NCBI GenBank assembly: GCA_030762175.1
Contig: CM060831.1
Span: 66,818,001-66,882,000, forward strand
Direction: 5' to 3'
DNA length: 64,000 bases
From: Metallyticus violacea
Taxonomy: Eukaryota; Arthropoda; Insecta; Mantodea; Metallyticidae
A program made the position numbers and the translations under genes. How positions within the stretch are numbered: the stretch's first letter is position 1; every line of letters begins with the position of its first letter. A model generated the notes under the pieces. It was not told where the DNA came from. It saw only the letters and a list, made by a program, of their open reading frames with translations, and made no database searches. Below are positions 56,470 to 64,000 of the stretch, piece after piece.

Positions 56470-57730
56470 TGTTTGTGACGCGATCACCCTCTGTAAGACT
56501 ATAAGCAGTATCTGTATGCTTACAGATCGCCCACCCGCAAAATATCATCGACATCGATTAAACTGTGATGCAGTTGAAGTGGTCACGCAATCTGAAGCTT
56601 CTCCAAGTCCTCCATGATCATTGTCAGCGCGCTCTTTTTCAAACTGAGCCGCTGAATGACCGCAACCTGACATTGGTGGAGCGGCGTCTTTATCCGTTTC
56701 TTTCATGCGTCTGTCCAGTCATTTAAAAATGATGCGTTACAGGATATCTTACATTGTAAAGCCTTTTGATCACCGTGAAGATACATGCCACAGGGCTCTT
56801 CTAAAGTGCACCGCACACCACCGGTAAGCTTTAAAATGAACACTAGTCGGATGAGTTGACCGTGCCTCTTACTTATAGTTTTTATTTCTTAACGGTAGAT
56901 ATGCTTTGATTTTGGTTCGTACAATGTGGAGCTCGGATCAACAATGCTTGATGTCTTATGGTCACGTTCATCACTGTTAACAACGTAACTATGATGCAAG
57001 AGGTCATGGGGGCTCCTTTCGAGGCATTTCCAAACATATTTAGGCTACGGATCTCTGGTAACACAGTATGATGGTACTTGTCACATTTGACTTTGAATTC
57101 CCACTTCAACTTAATTGCTACATATGGGTGGCATTTTACTTACTTTCTGTATATGAGCTCTGAAACAACTGAGTCTGAAATTTAGTTGATTATGTCTCTG
57201 TAGAAAACTGATATTTATGTTAAAAACTCTTCTATAGACCTAACGCCGTTTCTTTTCGCAGCTTTTCAACGATATTTCGTTCACTGTTTTTCCTGCACTG
57301 ATATCTGTTATGTTACAAGGCATTACATACTGTGGTGTAAAAAGTTCTTGCATCCCTTCCTTACGCAATCATAACTATGACGGACAACTTAACGCTTAGA
57401 TATTGAAACGGCAGATTTCTACTCCAGGCACATCCCCAGGTAGTCACCTTAATTTAGCTAGGTGAAGAGAAAACCCTTTCGATATTAAAATACATTAAAA
57501 TTGGTTAACTTAATATTTTAAGTGTGAAGTTGAACATCTGCTCCGACTAGATATTTATACAAGGCCGTCAGTTTGGCGAGCAGCAAAATCTTTCAACTGC
57601 AGAAAGGGCGGAAAAGGATCATAAAACCGTAGACTCCCTCTTTCTTGGAACAGCCCTTGTGACCTCGAAACTAGTAGCTAGATACCCTTAGATATAATGT
57701 TAACAAAGGAACTTTGATTTTCACCCAAGG
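56470..57730. other. no feature recognised; possibly decayed transposon 5' part
   Basis: The minus strand upstream of the DDE relic should hold its DNA-binding domain, but I cannot align anything convincingly. The frame 56882-57109 (-) remains unassigned. Confidence 0.35.
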
Positions 57731-57737
57731 AATGCTG

Positions 57738-58174
57738 TTACGCAAACTTGTGGTAAACAAGAAACGGAAGACCGTTTTTCGCGCAAACAGAAGCTAACAC
57801 TCCACCTCTAGCCAGAGGGACCGCGAAAAATATACCAACCAGAAGATTGCGTAACACAAAATTCAAACAGTTCAGCCAATAGCAACTTGGCGTGATTTTT
57901 AAATTATTGAACAAGGTCAGGAAGCGTCGGCACAAACCGACCGACCGCCCAGGCACAAAACTCCCGGATTTCGGAGAATCGGGGCAATACACGGGGAGTC
58001 GATAGGCAGTGGAGGTACGGCAGTTGATCTCAGTACCTGGGCAGTTTTGATAAGCATTAAAGGGACAGTCTCGTGATAGCGAAGCCGAATGAAAGCCTGT
58101 GTTCGGCTTCCGAGTGGAAAATAGCACCAGTGATCGAAGTTCCTTGACATAACAGAACCATAGTTAATATTCAT
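57738..58174 (-). other. GC-richer patch with two overlapping open frames
   Basis: Base composition rises above the AT-rich surroundings. Two minus frames are open together: 57738-58127 (129 aa, starts MLFSTRKPNT) and 57917-58174 (85 aa, starts MNINYGSVMS). Neither matches a family that I recognise. It could be an unrecognised repeat, a promoter or CpG-type patch, or an exon; I cannot choose between these. Confidence 0.3.
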
Positions 58175-58534
58175 ACAATCCTGAGAGTAACTTGAATAGT
58201 CATTAAATACTTTTCTTATTATGACGAACTGATTGTTTCCCTGTTTTACACACGTCTACGAGACCTGGACCTATCCACTAAGTTCTTCTACCCGTGAATT
58301 GGTTTTTTTCCCCTACCATTCCAAAAACCCCATCGAAAAGGTCTCATAAATAGCAGGAGCAGACGGAGGCGAGGAGCAAGGAGAACGACAAGAAGATTTC
58401 AACACCGATAATCATCTTAAACCAAAAACCATTATTTTCCTCTGCATATGGTGCCCAATTAACTTCTCAGCATCGGATCGCCCAACGCTCCTTTATTTCC
58501 CTCCGCAATATTCATTGTTGTTCACTTGTTTTGT

Positions 58535-58788
58535 TTCTTTGGTTTATTTACGGACGCTCTTTAAGATCTCAGGTTATCAGGCCCCCATTCAAATTAGGAT
58601 GTGGAATTGCCCATAAATTTTTCTCAGATATCACTTCTTTAAGGTTTGAGGTTCTTTCACGTGCCGTAAATCTACGACACGGGACCCACAGCTTTACTTC
58701 CCTTTCGAAACGAAATCCTATTTTTTATGCTCGATAAATTCCATCGACGCTGGTCGGGATTTCGCGATCTTGAGTCTACGATGCGAAG
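58535..58788 (-). mobile_element. SINE-B, old copy with a damaged head
   Basis: The tail (TTTATTTACGGACGCTCTTT on +) and body (GGTTCTTTCACGTGCCGTAA, GACCCACAGCTTTACTTCCC) are clear. The head is eroded: the B box and the GGTCC acceptor strands cannot be read after GATCTTGAGTCTACGATGCG. Probably an ancient insertion. Confidence 0.78.
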
Positions 58789-58959
58789 CTCATTTGTTGC
58801 TTGTGTATTCTTGGCTCTATGTTGGACTTTCAATTGAATTTTCACTAACAATTCTACAATTTATTGCCAATTTTTTCAGTTTACATTGCAGAAATTAAAT
58901 ATAAACTCATTTTAGTTGACATTCTGGTGACAAATGGGGCAAAGGAGTGGAATAAAACA

Positions 58960-59720
58960 AGAATTCTTGCATTGGTCTAATTGTAAGCACTAGAAGCCTC
59001 AGAACAGGATTGCATCGATCTACCATTTCAAGAGTACTAAATAAAGACAGGGATAAGAGAGATGTTGAGTGGCTGTCATCCTCAGAACTGAAGCGACTGA
59101 AGGTAATTTTTTCAAACATATCCAAATTCAACCTGCAAGGTTCTGATAGGAAAGTGTATAAGTGCGTTGCATAAGTGGTGCAGAATTGTTGCCTTTTGCA
59201 TAATCGAAACAGTGAAGCACTCTCAAAGTCAGCCAGCCATGCCAGAGGTTTTGTAGACTTCGAAGTGACAATACTAGTGCAGACGTCTACTTAGGTATTC
59301 TTGAAAATAAATTGATGCCCACAGTACGAAACCATATTGGCGATTCTTCAAGCTACTTTTTTAATATGACTCTGCCTTCTGTCACAAGGTTTTGAAGTAA
59401 TTGTTTTTATTAATATATGTATTAAATTGGAATAATCTTTCATCAGTCAGTCGAACATTTCAGGTAAAAGCATTACATACAAAAACAGAGTGGAGGCGTT
59501 AAACTGGCCTTAACAGCCCCGACCTTAATCCGACTGACAACTTCTGGAAGGTTATGGGGAAGGTTATTGCAAGAAACAAGCCAAGCAATAAAAGAGAACT
59601 CCAGGAGATAATTTTACTCGTGATTGCATGAACTGACTCACGAATACATTAAGAATTTTATTTTCTCAGTGCCCAAACGATGCCAAGCAGTGATTAAAGC
59701 ACTTGTGAACCAACAAAGTA
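58960..59720 (+). pseudogene. Tc1-like transposase relic
   Basis: Plus-strand pieces in order: HRSTISRVLNKDRDKRDVEW (DNA-binding end, ~59010-59070), KVIFSNISKFNLQGSDRKVY (first Asp region, ~59100-59160), VYLGILENKLMPTVRNHIGD (~59285-59345), then a break of about 130 bp, then NSPDLNPTDNFWKVMGKVIA and NKPSNKREL (~59510-59610). The usual D,D34E residues are lost: DES reads NIS, the HDNAPxH block is absent, and the last Glu (PIENFW) is Asp. The C-terminus VPKRCQAVIKA can be followed in another frame to about 59700. Confidence 0.75.
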
Positions 59721-60118
59721 CCAATAAAAACAATGCAGTCTATTAGGCAGCTATATAATCCAAAAGTTGAAATTTATATTTATTAATATGCTATGTTTCA
59801 CTACTACGTGTTTTAACCGTATTATATTGCATTTTTTAAAAATATAAATAAACGAATTCATTCATATTCTAACTTTACTTATTTCTATGAGTATTTAATT
59901 TCTATTCTTTAGTAACATGAATACTAAATTAAAACAAAACGCCTAAAAATGTCTTAATACATTTGTGGAAGAATGTGGAAGCAAAGCAATAAAAATTTTA
60001 ATGTTCTAATGAAAATATAAAACAGTTAAGGGTCATGCAACACATAATTTCTACCACTGTATATGTAAAAGAAAAAACCTGTGCATAGCCATTTCTTGAA
60101 ACATATTACCATACAGTA

Positions 60119-60236
60119 TACAGGGTGTCTCATTTATCTAGCTTACCCAAAATAACTCTTGATGTTAAAATATGTTTGTTTGAAACCGTTTTTCATTTGA
60201 GACATTTGAAAATAAGTTATTTTGGGTCAGCCTGTA
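60119..60236. mobile_element. 118-bp MITE-like element
   Basis: The left end TACAGGGTGTCTCATTTATC...ACCCAAAATAACT and the right end (reverse complement) TACAGGCTGACCCAAAATAACT are inverted repeats sharing TACAGG, TG and the 13-mer ACCCAAAATAACT, with the left arm interrupted by about 13 bp. A TA lies at both edges, consistent with Tc1/mariner insertion. There is no coding capacity. It would depend on a transposase encoded elsewhere. A second internal inverted repeat (CTCATTT/AAATGAG) supports a hairpin. Confidence 0.65.
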
Positions 60237-60239
60237 TGT

Positions 60240-61088
60240 GTCTATCATTTTATGTTAAGCTGTTTGGGCTGTTTATATAGATGAATAAGTTATGATATGT
60301 TACTAACAGGGCTGCACTGCTCTATGACGTTGTCAACTACAAAATCTAATAATGGGCAATACAGGACAAACTGATTTTGAGCCAGTAATGTCAATAACTT
60401 GTGTAATTCCCATCTCCCTACCGCCTATTGCTTTTAGAAAGCACTTCTTACACACATGCAGGTAAATTAACATATGACAGGACAGAGCGCCTTTTTATTT
60501 AGAAAAAAACTGCAGGTGGTGTCTGTTGCTGCATGCATAAAATGTTTAACGTGTACCTCAAGCAGCTGCACTTGAGCCAGAAGAGGGGCATAGTGGATTA
60601 AGTTATTTTAGAGTGGAATTTACTTACTCACTGCCACTCTGAGTGCTCCGCTTTACAAATGTTCACAGTGGTAGGCGTTCCCAAGCTTTTCTTTGACATG
60701 CCATGTGGCTTCTGTCGGGAAATGTAATTGTTCCGTCCATACTGCCACACCAAGTGTTTCAGCACATTACAGTCTCTTTCAGTGAGAATGCACTTAGAAA
60801 TAATAAAAACTTCCCTTTCTAGAGTAATACATTTACTCCCTGAAAACAGTTTTATCTTCATTAACACATTACGGGCTAGGGATTATCTCCGACAATTCCA
60901 TTTCCCTCCATTTTCATCAGTGACCTTCCCTCCTTTTCCAATTAGTGGTACTTGTATTTTCTATCAGCTACTCTTTTATTCCTATAAGCACACTAACATC
61001 TGAATCAACAGAAAAGTTTACAGAAACCCCATTGTATAATCTAAATTCATTTTTTCCTACCCTCGCTTGAGAAATGTAAAAAGAAACA
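60240..61088. other. no feature recognised
   Basis: Unassigned. Overlapping frames at 60628-61003 on both strands lack recognisable content. Confidence 0.45.
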
Positions 61089-61097
61089 ATGTGTAAG

Positions 61098-61360
61098 TCG
61101 TTTTTAATGGTATTTAACGCCCGTTTTTACTAATGAGGCACCACAGGCGGTGAACACTGATGATAAATAGAATGAAGTGAAAAATTGGGAAGGAAACATT
61201 CCAGACTAAAGTAGGATATCTCTCCGGCATTTGCCATTTATGAGGACTGAGGAAAACCTGGAAAAAACCACAGTCAGGAGGACGGTCCTGGTGGGATTCG
61301 AACCCTAGACCTCCCGTTCACGAGTTCGCGCCTTAACGACCTCGACTATTCGTGGCGGTC
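61098..61360 (-). mobile_element. SINE-A, full length, likely 9-bp target-site duplication
   Basis: On the minus strand: head GACCGCCACGAATAGTCGAG, B box GGTTCGAATCCC, hairpin GACTGTGG/CCTCAGTC, tail AACGGGCGTTAAATACCATT. ATGTGTAAG at 61089-61097 and ATGTATAAG at 61361-61369 form a duplication with one difference. Confidence 0.9.
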
Positions 61361-61369
61361 ATGTATAAG

Positions 61370-61977
61370 CCTGTTCGGGATCAAAATAAAATAAGTTGAA
61401 AACTTAAATTTAATTTAGCACTATTTAATTCATGAAATAATCAGAAAGCATGTTGAAATCCTTGTATTTCTTCCTATAGTTACACAAAATATGTCTTAAA
61501 AAGTGTAAAGCACATACATTGAAAAGTGAAGTTCCTGAGTGAAAAAAAATAATATATAAAGTCTGAAATTAATATAAAAATAATCTCTCACTTATAGCTT
61601 AGTAATGGCATGGAGTAAGGACAAAAGCAAGATGTTAATTTTCCTTGACGAATGAAGAGGACCTGCATCAGAAAATGTATAAAAGAGGGATTATCCATGA
61701 CATTCTTCAAAGAGACCGTTCGACGCTGGTGTGCATGTAAGTGTTAGCATTAGTGAATTATGGGGATTATTTGAGCTTGAAGCTCTCAACTCTTTTCCAT
61801 ATTATAAGAGCTTTTGCTCCTTTTTTTTTTTTTTTTTCAATAGTTCCAGAACATTCATTCCTCTTGAAAAGCATTCAGGTTATCCCAATTCCAAAGAGAA
61901 TCCCCTTAGCCCTTGAGGCTCACATTCGAACACTGTGTGTTTAGCAGTTTCATTATGCTGCTTATAATGGATCTCTC
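61370..61977. other. no feature recognised
   Basis: AT-rich DNA with a poly(T) at 61822; chance frames only. Confidence 0.45.
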
Positions 61978-62470
61978 TCAAAGAGTCCCATAAGCTGCAG
62001 ATAGTATGCTAATTATTGCATCTACCTTACTTAGTTTCTTCCTTTGCAACTGGAGAATAACCTTCGAAAAGAATTTTGCCAATTTATTGATCAGGGTATT
62101 TTGTCCATGTTCGTACTGCAGATGATTCAATTCGTTTAGATTTGCGCCCAAAGGAATTATCTGCTTCCTTCTTGACCAGCTTATCTGCTTCTTTGTTACC
62201 TTCACACCTTTGTTGAGCTGACACCGATTCCAGCTCTACAGAGTTGTCCAGTGAAAGAGTCAGCAGCGTTTGAAAGCATTGCCATACTAATCAAGGAATC
62301 AAGTGCCTTAGGGGCTGCCTAAGTATTTGAGAGTAATAGCATCTTCTAATTCCTCTTTGATTGCAGAACCGAATTGTAATATTTCTCCCTGAAAAACAAC
62401 ACAGTATCTTCCGAGACTACAATGTGTACTGTAAACCACCGCTTCAGATTCGGTACCTACGTATGAGTAG
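61978..62470 (-). pseudogene. LINE RNase H domain relic
   Basis: On the minus strand: SLGRYCVVFQGEIL (start of the RNase H domain, ~62360-62410, where the 'SLxxYxTVFQAEIxAI' block carries a catalytic Glu, here kept as GEIL), EELEDAITLKYLGS, then in shifted frames RCEGNKEADKLVKKEADNS (~62165-62220, 'GNExADxLAKxGA'). A catalytic Asp block (SDSQAAL) cannot be read. Frameshifts occur near 62300 and 62200. It belongs to an R1/Jockey-like LINE but is not obviously the same as the fragment at 26938. Confidence 0.65.
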
Positions 62471-62644
62471 TCTGTGTTTCTAGTACATCATTCGCGCTTT
62501 AAGAAACTCGAATGCATCTGCGTGTGTTTAGGAGTACCATACAGCATACTGATAAAATATTCAAATAAGAATAAAAGTTTCACTAAAATTGCAAATCCCC
62601 CACCATCTGAATGAAGACAAGCCGAATATCTGGCTGAAATCTCT

Positions 62645-63205
62645 GAGCCGCTTGTCAGAGAAAACGTTTTTCATCGTGGAAAAAGAACGTTTTACTTACA
62701 CTGAAGTAATTGGAGCATATTAAAACAGGCTATTTGGGAAGGAATCATAACAATTAACAATTACAATAGAACATTCACCTTTCAGGGCATCATGAAAATG
62801 TTTATCAAGACAAGATAAAGCAGTTTTGAATAGTCCTGTGAATGAGCAAAAGATGCGCGTTGCTTTCTGGTCGAGTTCATTTTCTATTTATGCGTTTATA
62901 GGGGAATTAGGTTAGTACTGAACTCATGAAAGGAACTGTTTATTGCTCACCTGTACCGCTCTCATCTTTCTCGCTTGCACTTGTTTGTTACATTTATGCA
63001 GCTGAGAAGCTACCCCCAACACAAGTTTCCTAGAATTGTCTCGCGCAGATCGATACGTCATTCGCCAGGACTATTCAAAAATACAGTACTTCTCTCGCCC
63101 TCTCTATTTCCTGGTATCCATATGCCCGAAGTAACCATATGTTCCTTTTACTAATGAAAGTTCTGCTATTTAAAGATTTTAAGTGAATCGGTTTAGATTA
63201 AAGTT
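62645..63205 (+). repeat. hAT-related dispersed repeat, copy 2
   Basis: It aligns with 42395-42927 from GCTTGTCAGA to GATTTTAAGTGAATCGGTT in the same orientation. The minus strand near 62650-62720 gives a decayed hAT dimerisation motif (YAPITSV, stop, KRSFSTMKNVFSDKRL). About 35 bp of extra sequence (AACAATTAACAATTACAATA and neighbours, ~62750) interrupts the alignment, and the GT array of copy 1 is absent. Confidence 0.8.
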
Positions 63206-63209
63206 TTTG

Positions 63210-64000
63210 CCCGCTTGGAAAGAAATACTATTCTCAATAGAATATTTTGTGAGGTAACATGCCATTTAATTTTTACAACTTTTTCCCTTCGATATATTGA
63301 AATTATTTTGAGTTTTTAAAATACGTAAATAATCCAGAAAATCCATAGCGACTCAAAATAGGCCAAAAAAGATTTTAAACCTTAAAATAGGAAATAGAAA
63401 CCAAAATAAAAACTGGCCTTACCGATCCCAAATGTACATATTCTATCTGACTCTTAAAGATATCTATATAGAAAAATCATTTTGCCTAACTTCCCGGCTC
63501 TGATCGTCACATTAAATAGTGAAAATATTTATTCTTTCGTCGAATGGTTCTTAGTCGCACATTTAAAGCCGAGTTGAACGAGGCTCAAGGGGAGTTTGTA
63601 TCAATCTTGAAGCCATACTTTCTGAATAAACGAGTTTTAACCGCACAAACATCAAATATGAAGCCCACCCTATTACGACTACCATAAAAGATAACGTTGA
63701 AAAATAACGGAAGAGACAGTAATGTGCCCGAGGTAGCTCTGACTGCAGACATTTCAATTGAAAGAGAATTCAATATGCCTGAACCAAAACTTACATGTGA
63801 AAAAATTGTGTCCGCGGTGGGTTTCACGGTTGTGGACCAAAAGCACGCATGAAAGGATATTTCTAAGCAGAAGCTTACATACTTAACCACAACTTGCAAA
63901 ACATTTTCCACCGATTTCTGTGGACTAAACTTGGATCTACAATTACACACTGGAGTCAAAGCGGCGAACCTGTCGGCTAGAAAAGTTGTGCCACAGTTCT
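63210..64000. other. no feature recognised
   Basis: The minus frame 63585-63959 (124 aa) runs close to the window edge. It is Ser/Val/Phe-rich with no recognised motif. Its status cannot be decided from this window. Confidence 0.35.

Noticed and set aside
1..64000. Bacterial-type systems (operons, CRISPR, toxin-antitoxin, prophage)
   Set aside because: Long noncoding AT-rich DNA, SINEs, LINE relics and microsatellites show a eukaryotic (insect-like) genome. No spaced direct repeats of CRISPR type were seen.

Overview
This window looks like intergenic or intronic DNA of a large, AT-rich, repeat-laden insect genome. Three things point to an insect: (TTAGG)n-type repeats, Tc1/mariner and hAT relics, and non-LTR retrotransposon fragments. 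The overall repeat style suggests a cockroach or termite, but that narrower placement is inference. I found no intact host protein-coding gene, no rRNA, no functional tRNA, no CRISPR array and no operon-like structure. Every stretch with recognisable protein similarity is a broken piece of a transposable element, and most open frames are short chance frames or simple-repeat frames.

Two abundant tRNA-derived SINE families dominate. SINE-A is about 270-290 bp, with a Ser/Leu-tRNA-like head and a tail ending in GGGCGTTAAACACTA plus A-rich sequence. It occurs at 2607, 12194(-), 21027, 23838, 37561 (3' stub), 46302(-, internally deleted), 50781 and 61098(-). SINE-B is about 285-300 bp, with a Gly-tRNA-like head and a tail ending in GCGTCCGTAAATAAACC. 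It occurs at 8279 (partial), 21829(-, remnant), 24558(-), 25523(-), 38051, 39174(-), 46268(-), 51193 (5'-truncated), 55671 and 58535(-). Several copies keep perfect 11-12 bp target-site duplications, the mark of target-primed insertion by LINE machinery.

Layout. 0-13 kb: mariner/Tc1 and DUF4817-type relics, a 70/71-bp minisatellite (5.4-6.15 kb), a 650-bp AGT array (9.4-10.05 kb), two LINE fragments on opposite strands (10.4-10.9 kb), a 79/80-bp minisatellite (11.58-12.06 kb), a SINE-A with a GAAT microsatellite tail, and transposase C-termini in inverted arrangement (12.7-13.1 kb). 13.3-20.4 kb: mostly featureless. 20.4-31 kb: a Tc1 relic, SINEs, a ~1.02-kb element with terminal inverted repeats, a LINE RNase H fragment, and other tRNA-like repeats. 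31-37.5 kb: mostly featureless. 37.5-47 kb: dense LINE relics carrying SINE insertions, including a three-level nest (SINE-A in SINE-B in LINE) at 45.7-47.0 kb. 47-53 kb: two SINEs in otherwise unassigned DNA. 53-60.3 kb: three Tc1/mariner relics and a 118-bp MITE-like element. 61-64 kb: SINE-A, a LINE RNase H relic, and the second copy of a hAT-related dispersed repeat.

Nothing here forms a working gene system. The most informative content is the insertion record: nested insertions, target-site duplications, truncation points inside the pol III promoter, and a LINE relic whose endonuclease runs into a C-terminal Cys motif with no reverse transcriptase between. All family assignments were made by eye from motifs and need a search to confirm.
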